DNA from: an uncultured Christensenella sp.
GTDB taxonomy: Bacteria; Bacillota; Clostridia; Christensenellales; Borkfalkiaceae
Reading direction: 5' to 3'
Assembly (NCBI GenBank): GCA_910578565.1
Contig: CAJTQF010000002.1
Span: 123,658-187,657, forward strand
Length of the DNA: 64,000 nucleotides
In this document: piece by piece, positions 1-7,613 of the stretch
How positions within the stretch are numbered: the first letter of the stretch is position 1
Layout: each line of letters begins with the position of its first letter
Notes under the pieces: generated by a model
Told to the model about the DNA's origin: nothing
Seen by the model: the letters and a program-made list of their open reading frames with translations, nothing else
Databases searched by the model: none
Made by a program: the position numbers and the translations under genes

Positions 1-52
1 AGTGAAAGCAAACAAACTTGCACGCGAAAATCTTTTAAAGGAGGCTGTGTAA
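1..52 (+). CDS. C-terminal fragment of upstream gene, probably rnfE
   Basis: An open frame enters the window and ends at a TAA at 50-52, giving a short basic/acidic tail ending in LLKEAV. It is read in the frame beginning at base 2. Since the next two genes are rnfA and rnfB, and the usual clostridial order is rnfC-D-G-E-A-B, the fragment is probably the end of rnfE, but the 16 residues visible are too few to prove it. A strong Shine-Dalgarno (AAAGGAGG, 37-44) for rnfA lies inside this tail, so the two genes are translationally adjacent. Confidence 0.55.
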   Translation, partial: VKANKLARENLLKEAV

Positions 53-55
53 ATT

Positions 56-658
56 ATGGGAACATTTATCGCTATCGTACTTTCAGCCGTTCTTACAAAC
101 AACTTTATCACGGCTAAAACTTACGGCATCTGCCCCTTCTTGGGCGTTTCCAAAAAGACTTCCAGCGCGGCGGGCATGGGCATTGCGGTTACCGTGGTTA
201 TGGTGCTTGCAACCCTTGTCACCTACCCCATTTACCAATATGTAATGGTACCGCTGAAAATAGAGTTTTTAGAGATTATATTCTTCATCTTTATCATTGC
301 TTCGCTTGTGCAGATGCTTGAAAAAATTATACAGAAAGTTTCTCCTTCGCTATACGGCGCAATGGGTATTTACCTTCCCCTTATAACCACCAACTGCGCG
401 GTTTTGGGCGTGACCGAAATGGTTATCGGCGATATGTCGGCTATTCTCGGCGGGGCGTCAATGAATATAGGCTGGGCGGTACTGTATGCGCTGTTCGCAG
501 GTCTCGGCTTTACCCTTGTTATGATTATAATGAGCGGTATGCGCGAAAAACTTAACTATTACAAAACGCCCAAGGCGCTTGCGGGATTCCCCATTGCAAT
601 GGTTACGGCTTGCTTTATCTGTATGGCGTTCACGGTATTCAGCTATATCAGCTTATAA
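56..658 (+). CDS. rnfA: RnfA, membrane subunit of the Rnf ferredoxin:NAD+ oxidoreductase
   Basis: A 200-residue integral membrane protein of the RnfA/RnfE/NqrD-E family. It is hydrophobic almost throughout, with about six transmembrane helices, and starts with the family-typical stretch VLTNNFITAKTYGICPFLG; the half-repeat LITTNCAVLGV near residue 110 is also characteristic. In the family these conserved cysteines in the two inverted halves hold an intramembrane Fe-S centre. Rnf couples electron flow from reduced ferredoxin to NAD+ with Na+ or H+ export. The gene follows the putative rnfE by 3 nt with a strong AAAGGAGG site and precedes rnfB by 12 nt, so it belongs to a single rnf operon that begins outside the window. 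Confidence 0.96.
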   Translation: MGTFIAIVLSAVLTNNFITAKTYGICPFLGVSKKTSSAAGMGIAVTVVMVLATLVTYPIYQYVMVPLKIEFLEIIFFIFIIASLVQMLEKIIQKVSPSLYGAMGIYLPLITTNCAVLGVTEMVIGDMSAILGGASMNIGWAVLYALFAGLGFTLVMIIMSGMREKLNYYKTPKALAGFPIAMVTACFICMAFTVFSYISL

Positions 659-670
659 GGGAGGGAAAAT

Positions 671-1534
671 ATGAATTTACTTGAAGTAACCAATCAGACC
701 TGGATAACCGTAGGAATTGTCGCGGCAATTTTCGCAGGCTCGGCTCTGCTTATCGGTGCGTTGATTCTTATCGTAGGCAAGGTTTTCAAGGTCAACGTAG
801 ACGAAAAAATCACTAAAATTTTAAATAATCTCGCAGGCGCAAACTGCGGCGGTTGCGGTTGCTCGGGTTGTAGCGGCTTCGCTTCGAAACTGGCGGCTGG
901 CGGCGCGGAACTTTCCGAATGCCACGTAACTTCGCCCGAAGGCAAGGCGGAAATAGCAAAACTTCTGGGCATAGAGCTCAAAGACGAAGAACGCACGGTT
1001 GCCGTGGTTCACTGTAACGGCGGCGTTGAAAACTGCGCGGACAAGTTCGAATACAAAGGTAACCCCACCTGCGCTTCGGTAAACTCGCTGCTCGGCGGAA
1101 ACAAGGCTTGCTCTTACGCCTGTCTCGGCTGCGGCGACTGCAAAGCGGTCTGCCCCGAAAATGCAATTGAAATTACGGGAAGGCTTTCGCAGGTAGACCC
1201 CGACAGGTGCGTGTCCTGCGGAGCTTGCATAACCGCCTGCCCCAAAGACATAATAGACCGTATACCCGCTTCTGCGCCGGTATACGTAGCCTGCTCGTCT
1301 AAGTGCAAAGGCAAAGAAGTTACGGGCGCTTGCAAAGTAGGATGTATCGCCTGCGGCATATGCGCTAAATCTTGCCCCCACGGCGCGATAACAATGCAGG
1401 ACAATCTGCCGATTATCGACTATTCGAAATGCACGGGCTGTCTCACCTGCGTTGAAAAATGCCCCAGACACATTATCATCAGCCGCAAGGTCAAAGCGGA
1501 AGAAACTCCCGAAAACGACGTACGGGAAGCATAA
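671..1534 (+). CDS. rnfB: RnfB, iron-sulfur subunit of the Rnf complex
   Basis: 287 residues. An N-terminal membrane anchor (about residues 13-37) is followed by the RnfB cysteine cluster (C59, C62, C67, C84) and then by ferredoxin-type CxxCxxCxxxCP motifs: one pair near residues 150-195 and a second pair near 225-268, interrupted by a cysteine-rich linker. In the family this subunit accepts electrons from soluble ferredoxin on the cytoplasmic face. Length is normal for clostridial RnfB. It is the last gene of the rnf operon: a strong rho-independent terminator begins about 45 nt after its stop. Long antisense ORFs over this gene are codon-bias shadows. Confidence 0.96.
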   Translation: MNLLEVTNQTWITVGIVAAIFAGSALLIGALILIVGKVFKVNVDEKITKILNNLAGANCGGCGCSGCSGFASKLAAGGAELSECHVTSPEGKAEIAKLLGIELKDEERTVAVVHCNGGVENCADKFEYKGNPTCASVNSLLGGNKACSYACLGCGDCKAVCPENAIEITGRLSQVDPDRCVSCGACITACPKDIIDRIPASAPVYVACSSKCKGKEVTGACKVGCIACGICAKSCPHGAITMQDNLPIIDYSKCTGCLTCVEKCPRHIIISRKVKAEETPENDVREA

Positions 1535-1580
1535 TCACAAAACAATAACACACTGCTTATGCGGTGCATTAAAGGGATTA

Positions 1581-1614
1581 AAGCAAGGGCGGTTTTACTG
1601 CCCTTGCTTTTTTA
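1581..1614 (+). terminator. rho-independent terminator of the rnf operon
   Basis: Ten-base-pair perfect stem AAGCAAGGGC / GCCCTTGCTT around a nine-base loop, followed by a run of T residues. It lies just after rnfB and before an independently promoted small gene. Confidence 0.9.
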
Positions 1615-1732
1615 TTACGGTTATGCTAAAATGAAACTACAATAAACAGTAATTTAGCTGAGTTAAATTTAATTATAAAAGTGCTTACGGCATTTCAAAG
1701 AGATGTCCACTATAAAATAACACGGAGCAGTT

Positions 1733-2101
1733 ATGGCTAAAAAGCGAAAATTATCCAAAAAGGGAAAAATCAAGTTATTCATTAGTATTTTCTTGATTGT
1801 TTTAATCGGAATATGTTTTGGCTTAGGCGTAATGTACGGCGTTTCGCAAGACTGGATAGGATTTGCTATTTATCTTTCCGTTGCAGTTGTTTTAAGTATT
1901 ATAGAATTACCCCTATTTTATCACGGTATAATTTATGAATGCCCTAAATGTGGACATAAGTTTAAAGCTAATCCGTATAAAGTTTTTTTTACAAACGGAA
2001 TTTTAGGCATTTTAGATTTTGATGGCAGTGGAAACAAATACGCAAAGTTAAAATGTCCTAATTGTAAAACAAGAGATTGGTGTAAAAAACATTACGATTA
2101 G
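1733..2101 (+). CDS. small membrane protein with C-terminal zinc ribbon
   Basis: 122 residues, no family recognised with certainty. A lysine-rich N-terminus (residues 2-14) is followed by two transmembrane helices (about 15-33 and 43-63). The cytoplasmic C-terminal part carries a split CxxC pair, CPKCGH near residue 71 and CPNCKTRDWC near residue 107, which looks like a zinc ribbon or rubredoxin-like knuckle. A Shine-Dalgarno GGAG lies 6 nt before the ATG. Base composition is more A/T-rich than the neighbouring core genes, and the gene stands alone between two terminators, which suggests an independently acquired or lineage-specific gene. Function unknown. Confidence 0.8.
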   Translation: MAKKRKLSKKGKIKLFISIFLIVLIGICFGLGVMYGVSQDWIGFAIYLSVAVVLSIIELPLFYHGIIYECPKCGHKFKANPYKVFFTNGILGILDFDGSGNKYAKLKCPNCKTRDWCKKHYD

Positions 2102-2183
2102 TCAAAGAAAGAATAAATCTACGGCATTTTGTAACGGATGAACGATAAATTTTAATTCATTTTTATAATCTTTAATAAAATAC

Positions 2184-2224
2184 AGCGCACTATACTTCGC
2201 AAACGAAGATAGTGCGCTATTTCT
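2184..2224 (+). terminator. rho-independent terminator
   Basis: Stem AGCGCACTAT / ATAGTGCGCT continuing, after a single bulged A, into CTTCG / CGAAG around a CAAA loop, followed by a T-rich stretch. It ends the zinc-ribbon gene transcript. Confidence 0.85.
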
Positions 2225-2244
2225 TTGTCAACAAAAATCCCTGT

Positions 2245-2334
2245 AACGGTTATCCTTACGCGGTGCGTTTTTTTATTACATTATTATTAATCCGTCGTCT
2301 CTGTTTATAAACGGTTCTATCCTTACGCGGTGCG
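2245..2334. repeat. imperfect direct repeat at the 3' end of the NusG-II gene
   Basis: The string AACGGTTATCCTTACGCGG with following TGCG at 2245-2267 recurs at 2310-2334 with a two-base insertion. The second copy lies inside the coding sequence of the NusG-II protein (the HRVRIEPF segment), the first lies just after its stop codon. It looks like a small tandem duplication of the gene's 3' end. Confidence 0.7.
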
Positions 2335-2746
2335 GACTGCAATAGATAAAGTCGCTGTTGTCATTCATTACAGGGAAATACAGACACTGTTTGCCCTTGC
2401 AGTTTGCTTCAACCATTTTTACGGTCTTCTTCTTTTTATCTATTTCAAAGACGTTCTTCTCTCCGCCGTCGGTTACGGTAACCTTTATAATGCCGCTCTC
2501 TTCTTCCGCCTGAACAATTGCGCTCTTTATTCCGTCGTCCGCGCTTGCGGTTACGTCAAACTCATACTCGAAAACAAGCTCCGAGTTGACGTAAACTTTA
2601 ATGCCCGTGAGCGGGTCGGTATTGCGGGTTGTAAAAATTACGATAAACAAAACGGCGACGGTAAGCGCTATTACGCCGTATATAATAAGGTCGAAAATTT
2701 TAAACCCTTTGTCTTTTTTAACTTGCTCTATCTTTTTAAGCGACAT
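2276..2746 (-). CDS. NusG domain II-containing extracytoplasmic protein
   Basis: 156 residues. One N-terminal transmembrane anchor (about residues 18-42) is followed by an extracytoplasmic domain with the NusG-II pattern: VYVNSELV, an ANCKGKQC motif near residue 115 and a YCSPHRVRIEP motif near 135. Such proteins frequently neighbour ApbE and FMN-binding proteins in Clostridia and are thought to belong to extracytoplasmic flavin-based redox modules, though their exact task is not known. The gene starts 2 nt after the apbE stop, so the two are cotranscribed. The two conserved cysteine pairs suggest a disulfide or a redox-active centre; that is inference. Confidence 0.85.
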   Translation of the reverse strand: MSLKKIEQVKKDKGFKIFDLIIYGVIALTVAVLFIVIFTTRNTDPLTGIKVYVNSELVFEYEFDVTASADDGIKSAIVQAEEESGIIKVTVTDGGEKNVFEIDKKKKTVKMVEANCKGKQCLYFPVMNDNSDFIYCSPHRVRIEPFINRDDGLIIM

Positions 2747-2748
2747 AT

Positions 2749-3942
2749 TTACTCACAGGTAAAAACAACCTTTCTGTCAGACAGCTTGTCCTTTATAAAT
2801 TCCTGCGCCTTTTCCTTTCCCATTGCCATAATTGCTGTTGTATACGCGTCGTCTTCGGCTGCGCTGCCGCCCACTACCGAAACGGACATAATCCCCGTCT
2901 GTACGGGCTTGCCCGTCGTGGGGTCTATTATATGGCAGTATCTTGTTCCGTCTATTATATAAAACTGGTTGTTGTCGCCGCTGGTGGAAAGTTTTGTATT
3001 GCGTACGGGAGTGGTAAAATAATAATCGTTTGCAAGCGTACGCGGATTTTTAAACGCAACCGTATACGAGCCGCCGTTTACGAAACTTTTAAACATCATA
3101 CTGCTGAAACCGAAGTTGAAATAGCCGTAGTTATATCCGTATTCGTCAAAAATTTCTTCAGCTCTGTCAACCGCGTAACCCTTACCTATTCCACCCAAAT
3201 CAATTTTCATTGAAAGGGTTTCGCCGCCGACTTCAACGGTATAGGCTGGCTTTGTGACGTAAAACCTTTTTTCGGTATTACCGTTTGCGTTTTCGACTTC
3301 CCTACACTCTGTTTTTAAATCCTCAAAATGGTTTGCAAGGTCGGTATACTTAGCCACGTCTTCGTCATTGGGCAAGTCGGAAAGTTTTTCGGGATAGGCT
3401 TGCGCCGCGCCGAAGCCGTAAGCCTGAATATTGTAATACAGCGCGGGATTGTAGTAACCTTCCGTTTCGCTATACAAATTTTTTGCTATTTCCAGAATTT
3501 CGTAACCGGTGCGGGTAATCTCAACCGTATCGCCCGCGGCGGCGGTGTTGAATTTGTTTATATCCGAATAGGTGACCGCCGTTGATATGGCGTTGTCAAA
3601 CCGCTTCATTTCGTCAACTATTTTGCGGCAAAATTCAGAAAATCTGCTCTTTTCGCCTTCCTTTGAAAAATCGTAAGAGACGTTTAAATTTATATCGGTC
3701 AGCATTGCCGTGAAACGGTATCCCATTGTAGTATAATTTGAAACGTCTTCTTCGGGATACTCAACTTCGGGCGGAGTATAACCTTCAATAATTCCGCCGA
3801 GTACAAAATTCTTGTCCGCAATTTCAAACCCGTCCGACGGAACGTTGGTATAAAAATAATAAGCAGTCTCCGTTTTACAGCCTGCGCACAAAATCAATGT
3901 AAAGCACGCCAGAACCAAAAACAGTCTTTTGAAATGTTTCAT
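2749..3942 (-). CDS. apbE: ApbE, FAD:protein FMN transferase lipoprotein
   Basis: 397 residues. It has a lipoprotein signal with lipobox LCAGC (lipidated C22). The ApbE/flavin transferase domain shows the FAD-binding DLGGIGKGYAVD motif at 248-259, HIIDPTTGKP at 337-346 and the Mg-binding DDAYTTA at 364-370. The enzyme transfers FMN from FAD onto a threonine of target proteins such as RnfD, RnfG and extracellular FMN-binding proteins, which fits its position next to rnf genes and an FMN-binding-like lipoprotein. It heads a two-gene operon with the NusG-II gene. No Shine-Dalgarno can be present if the promoter assigned here is right, because transcription would start at the ATG. Confidence 0.95.
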   Translation of the reverse strand: MKHFKRLFLVLACFTLILCAGCKTETAYYFYTNVPSDGFEIADKNFVLGGIIEGYTPPEVEYPEEDVSNYTTMGYRFTAMLTDINLNVSYDFSKEGEKSRFSEFCRKIVDEMKRFDNAISTAVTYSDINKFNTAAAGDTVEITRTGYEILEIAKNLYSETEGYYNPALYYNIQAYGFGAAQAYPEKLSDLPNDEDVAKYTDLANHFEDLKTECREVENANGNTEKRFYVTKPAYTVEVGGETLSMKIDLGGIGKGYAVDRAEEIFDEYGYNYGYFNFGFSSMMFKSFVNGGSYTVAFKNPRTLANDYYFTTPVRNTKLSTSGDNNQFYIIDGTRYCHIIDPTTGKPVQTGIMSVSVVGGSAAEDDAYTTAIMAMGKEKAQEFIKDKLSDRKVVFTCE

Positions 3943-3948
3943 ACCGAT

Positions 3949-3977
3949 ATTATATATGAAAAAAAATTAAATGGCAA
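3949..3977 (-). promoter_or_regulatory. apbE promoter, predicted leaderless transcript
   Basis: On the minus strand: TTGCCA (3977-3972), 17-bp spacer, TATAAT (3954-3949), then ATCGGT and the ATG at 3942. With a standard -7 end of the -10 box the first transcribed base is the A of the start codon. The -35 box abuts the T-run of the upstream terminator. Confidence 0.7.
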
Positions 3978-3978
3978 C

Positions 3979-4005
3979 AAAAAAACCCGCTTTGAAAAGC
4001 GGGTT
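3979..4005 (-). terminator. terminator of the FMN-binding-like lipoprotein gene
   Basis: On the minus strand AACCCGCT / AGCGGGTT with a short A/T loop is followed by seven T residues. It separates the FMN-binding-like gene from apbE. Confidence 0.88.
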
Positions 4006-4019
4006 AACTTTGTGTTTAA

Positions 4020-4544
4020 TTATTTAAGAGCGTTTTGAACGGCAAGCATAAGTCTGCCGCTGCCCTGCGTTGCGCTTGATATAAGCAAACCGCTCTGAAG
4101 AAGTTCTGCATTGTAACCGCCCTTGGTTTCATAGGGCTGTCCAACGCCGTCATAATAAACGGTGATATCTTTAATATCGGTAACAGACCAGCCTACGTAC
4201 TGCTGTAACAGCCAATTTTCGTAGGTGTTCCATTTTTTAACGTCGTTTTCGGTCCAGCCGTAGTCGGGATTAGCGCCGCTTACGACAACCCACTCGGTGT
4301 CTTTCTGTATTTCTTTTGCGTAGCTGTTGTCGGTATTGGTGATATCCGTAATTTTGGTTATTATGTTGTTTTCAACGTTTACTTCTACAATCATTCCATA
4401 AGTATGACCGTAGTTTACATAATGATATTCGCCGTAATAAGTACCGTTTTTGCCCGCAGAGCAACCGGTAGTAGCTAAAGCTACGCCCGCACAGGTAGCC
4501 GTTGCCGCAACTGCAATTGCCAAACCTTTAAAAATCTTTTTCAT
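4020..4544 (-). CDS. FMN-binding-domain-like lipoprotein with degenerate flavinylation motif
   Basis: 174 residues. Signal peptide with a probable lipobox (ATTGC, C28). The mature part begins NGTYYGEY and contains VEVNVENNIITKI, as in the FMN-binding domain that ApbE modifies, and ends LISSATQGSGRLMLAVQNALK in parts, aligning with the family's SGATxTS...A--AL ending. The acceptor threonine would be T159, but the usual SGAT is SSAT and the usual upstream aspartate is absent. It may therefore be a flavinylated electron carrier with a relaxed motif or a domain that has lost the flavin. Location one gene upstream of apbE favours a redox role. It has its own promoter and terminator. Confidence 0.7.
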   Translation of the reverse strand: MKKIFKGLAIAVAATATCAGVALATTGCSAGKNGTYYGEYHYVNYGHTYGMIVEVNVENNIITKITDITNTDNSYAKEIQKDTEWVVVSGANPDYGWTENDVKKWNTYENWLLQQYVGWSVTDIKDITVYYDGVGQPYETKGGYNAELLQSGLLISSATQGSGRLMLAVQNALK

Positions 4545-4575
4545 AAATTACCTCTGATGGATTTATTACCCTTTT

Positions 4576-4604
4576 ATTTTAACATACAGCAATTTTTGTG
4601 TCAA
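4576..4604 (-). promoter_or_regulatory. promoter of the FMN-binding-like lipoprotein gene
   Basis: Minus strand TTGACA (4604-4599), 17-bp spacer, TAAAAT (4581-4576). The predicted leader is about 25 nt and contains AGAGG before the ATG at 4544, so this gene is leadered, in contrast to apbE. Confidence 0.85.
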
Positions 4605-4632
4605 CCATAATTGGTACAAATTTACTTAATTT

Positions 4633-7602
4633 TTACTCGGTTCTGAGCGCCACTACGGGATCTTTCTTAGCAGCAGCCGCAGCGGGAATAAGCCCCGATA
4701 TAAGCGTGAGCGCTACGCTTATGCAAACCATAATTATCGCCTGCCACCAAGGGAGCATGGCAATGGTGTAAATACCCGCAATTACGCCCACAATAAGATT
4801 TATCACAAGCGACAGCACATACGTTATTACGATTCCCACCAGTCCCGAAGCCAAACCTATTATAAACGTTTCGGCAATGAACAGACTCTTTATGTCTTTC
4901 TTGCGCGCGCCGACCGAACGCAGTATTCCTATTTCTTTCACGCGCTCTACGACGGACACGTAAGTTATAATTCCCACCATTACGGTTGAAACCACAAGCG
5001 ACAGCGCGGTGAACGCGATAAGCGCTATGGTAATCATCTGAATCATAATGTTAACCATTCCGATAATAAGCCCGACGGTATCCGTATACTTGACCACGTC
5101 CGCTTTTTCAAGGGTCACGCCTGCGTAAACTTCGCCGTTATCGCACATATCGTTCCAGCCGTCGAGATAGTCGGTAATCAAGTCCTTGTTCTTGAAATCG
5201 AGCGGATAAATACTGATTGACACCGGCAGGTCGCTGCCGCCCAGCATTGCCGCCGTGATTTTTTGCGACGAGCTTCCGCCTGCCATACCGGGCATCATCA
5301 TCGCCATACCGCTTGCGGTTGCGCCCGTGATAAGCCCCGTGTTGGGTATTCCGTTCACGCCCGTACTCTTGTGATATTTTCCGTCTGCGTAGTACGAGTA
5401 CGAATAATTGTAAGCTATGCACGAAAGAGTTGAGTCGCTCAGATATTCGACGATTTCACTGTCCTTGGAAGTTTCAAGCATATGGCGCGTAAGCGCGTTG
5501 GTGTAATACAAACCCGACTGAAGACAGCCGTAAGTAATGTTTTTCTTCTTTTGCAGAATTACTTTTGCCTTTAACTCGACCGCGTCCGATTTATCGAAAT
5601 TCGCGGAATCGTGGTTATACTTATAAACCACTTTATCGGTAATATCGGTTACGCACTGCTTCATCTGCTCTACAAGTTTCTGATACTCGGCAAGTTTCTG
5701 AAGCTGCTCGGGAGTGTAAGCCGAAGGGTCGAAGTTGTCGGGGTCTTCGGGCAGAATATCGAGCACGTCCAGCGCGACGATTTTGTTGTACAGCTCGTAA
5801 AGCTCGGTCGTGTCGGTTGTGAAGAATTTTTCGCCGAGCGATTTATCCACTTTTGAATATACGGTATCGTTGGGATACCAGGTGAACGACTGTGCGTCGT
5901 CGCCCAAAAAGAAATCGAATCCTTTACCGTCAAGAAATTCTTTGATTAAATCTTCCTTATAGTTTTCGCCGCCGTTCATATCGTGTTCGTGCAGGGCTTT
6001 ATACGCAAAGTCTACAAACTCTTCCTGAGTCATATAGCCGAACTGACCCAAAGTAATATCCGAAATGGCGTTATTGTCCAGAACGACTATAAGGCTGTTC
6101 TTATTCTCGAAAATGTCTTTAAGTTCGTTTTCGGTTAAATCTTTGGTCTTGCCGTTAGAGGTTGCGAGAATGTCGTACTGCGACAGAATATATTTATAGT
6201 TGTCGGGGATTTCGGCAAACGAACCGAACGACGAAATCATCGAAGCGTATTGAGAGTATTCTTTTTCTCTCTGCAAAACCGAAGTATACATCTGGCGGAT
6301 AGCGGTTACCGAATAGTTGCCGCTTGCGTCGTCTTCGGGCGCGATATTTTTGTCGGTAATTTTGAAGTCCGTGAAAATGTTGTTTGCCAGATTGAACTGA
6401 TAGCCGTACTGCATTGCGTTGTAGTAGTCGGACGGCATTTTTTCAACATAGTCAATATAAGTAGGGGTTATGTTGTTAGTGGTAAACGACTTACCCATTC
6501 CCATAAGCGTTTCCAAAAGCGAGTCAACGTAAACCTTGTCTTTAAGCCTTGTCGCATCAACCTTTTTGGCGGTTGAAAACTCCATAAGCGAGTTGAAGTC
6601 TATCGCCGTTTCGGTTACGGTCAGCGGATAGCCCGAAAGCATATCGTTTTCCATATCCTTTATGTAAGCCTGTACGCCGGAAGAAATTGCAAGCACCATT
6701 GAAACGCCTATAATTCCTATACTGCCCGCAACAGAAACAATAGCGGTACGCGCGCCCTTTGACAAAAGGTTTTTAAGCGAAAGCATAAACGCCATTCCGA
6801 ACGACATGGAAGAGCGTTTCTTTTTGCCTTTTGACTTTTTAACCGTCTCTTCCGCCTTTTCCGCAACTTGTTCCGCGCCGTCCGGTTCGGATTTTTCTTC
6901 CTTTTTCTCTTCCCTTTCAACGCCGTCGAAAGGCATACTGTCACCCACGACAAGCCCGTCGAGAAGGCGTATAATTCTGGTTGAGTACTGCTCTGCAAGC
7001 TCGGGGTTATGGGTGACCATAATTACAAGCCTGTCTTTTGAAATTTCTTTCAGTAAATCCATTATCTGGACGCTGGTCTTAGAGTCCAGCGCGCCCGTAG
7101 GTTCGTCCGCAAGCACTATTTCGGGGTCGTTTATAAGCGCGCGGGCAATAGCAACCCTTTGCGCCTGTCCGCCCGAAAGCTGGTTGGGCTTACACTTTAC
7201 TTTGTCGCCCAAACCCACTTTTTCAAGCGCTTCCACCGCGCGGCGGCGCCTTTCTTCCTTGCTGACGCCCGCTATCATAAGCGCAAGCTCCACGTTCTGC
7301 AAAATGGTCTGGTGCGGTATTAAATGATAGCTTTGAAAAATGAAGCCTATCGAATGGTTCCTATAAGTGTCCCAGTCCCTGTCGGTGTACTTTCTAGTGC
7401 TGGTACCGTTGATTAAAAGGTCGCCCGTGGTGTACTTGTCAAGACCGCCTATAATGTTCAACAGCGTCGTTTTGCCGCATCCCGACGCTCCGAGAATGGA
7501 AACAAACTCGTTTTTACGGAAGCAGATATTAACGCCTTTCAAAGCCTGAACGGACTCTCCCGCCGTCCTGTATTCCTTTTTGATGTCGTATAACTGTAAC
7601 AT
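4633..7602 (-). CDS. MacB/FtsX-type ABC transporter, ATPase fused to permease
   Basis: 989 residues. The N-terminal ABC ATPase has Walker A GASGCGKTT (38-46), signature LSGGQ (142-146) and Walker B with catalytic DE (166-167). A charged E/K-rich linker (about 225-265) leads to a transmembrane helix near 285-305, a very large extracytoplasmic domain (about 310-830) and three C-terminal helices with the FtsX-type VKEIGILRSVGARKKDI segment. Type VII ABC proteins of this build move or sense substrates on the outer face, for example antimicrobial peptides or lipoproteins, rather than importing nutrients. The fusion of ATPase and permease with a large ectodomain is common in Clostridia. Shine-Dalgarno GGAG precedes the ATG; gltX ends 11 nt upstream. 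Confidence 0.9.
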   Translation of the reverse strand: MLQLYDIKKEYRTAGESVQALKGVNICFRKNEFVSILGASGCGKTTLLNIIGGLDKYTTGDLLINGTSTRKYTDRDWDTYRNHSIGFIFQSYHLIPHQTILQNVELALMIAGVSKEERRRRAVEALEKVGLGDKVKCKPNQLSGGQAQRVAIARALINDPEIVLADEPTGALDSKTSVQIMDLLKEISKDRLVIMVTHNPELAEQYSTRIIRLLDGLVVGDSMPFDGVEREEKKEEKSEPDGAEQVAEKAEETVKKSKGKKKRSSMSFGMAFMLSLKNLLSKGARTAIVSVAGSIGIIGVSMVLAISSGVQAYIKDMENDMLSGYPLTVTETAIDFNSLMEFSTAKKVDATRLKDKVYVDSLLETLMGMGKSFTTNNITPTYIDYVEKMPSDYYNAMQYGYQFNLANNIFTDFKITDKNIAPEDDASGNYSVTAIRQMYTSVLQREKEYSQYASMISSFGSFAEIPDNYKYILSQYDILATSNGKTKDLTENELKDIFENKNSLIVVLDNNAISDITLGQFGYMTQEEFVDFAYKALHEHDMNGGENYKEDLIKEFLDGKGFDFFLGDDAQSFTWYPNDTVYSKVDKSLGEKFFTTDTTELYELYNKIVALDVLDILPEDPDNFDPSAYTPEQLQKLAEYQKLVEQMKQCVTDITDKVVYKYNHDSANFDKSDAVELKAKVILQKKKNITYGCLQSGLYYTNALTRHMLETSKDSEIVEYLSDSTLSCIAYNYSYSYYADGKYHKSTGVNGIPNTGLITGATASGMAMMMPGMAGGSSSQKITAAMLGGSDLPVSISIYPLDFKNKDLITDYLDGWNDMCDNGEVYAGVTLEKADVVKYTDTVGLIIGMVNIMIQMITIALIAFTALSLVVSTVMVGIITYVSVVERVKEIGILRSVGARKKDIKSLFIAETFIIGLASGLVGIVITYVLSLVINLIVGVIAGIYTIAMLPWWQAIIMVCISVALTLISGLIPAAAAAKKDPVVALRTE

Positions 7603-7613
7603 ACTTTCTCCTC

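Noticed and set aside
821..1471. 216-codon open frame antisense to rnfB
   Set aside because: Composition mirrors the G/C-rich third positions of rnfB; no ribosome site and no conserved motif.
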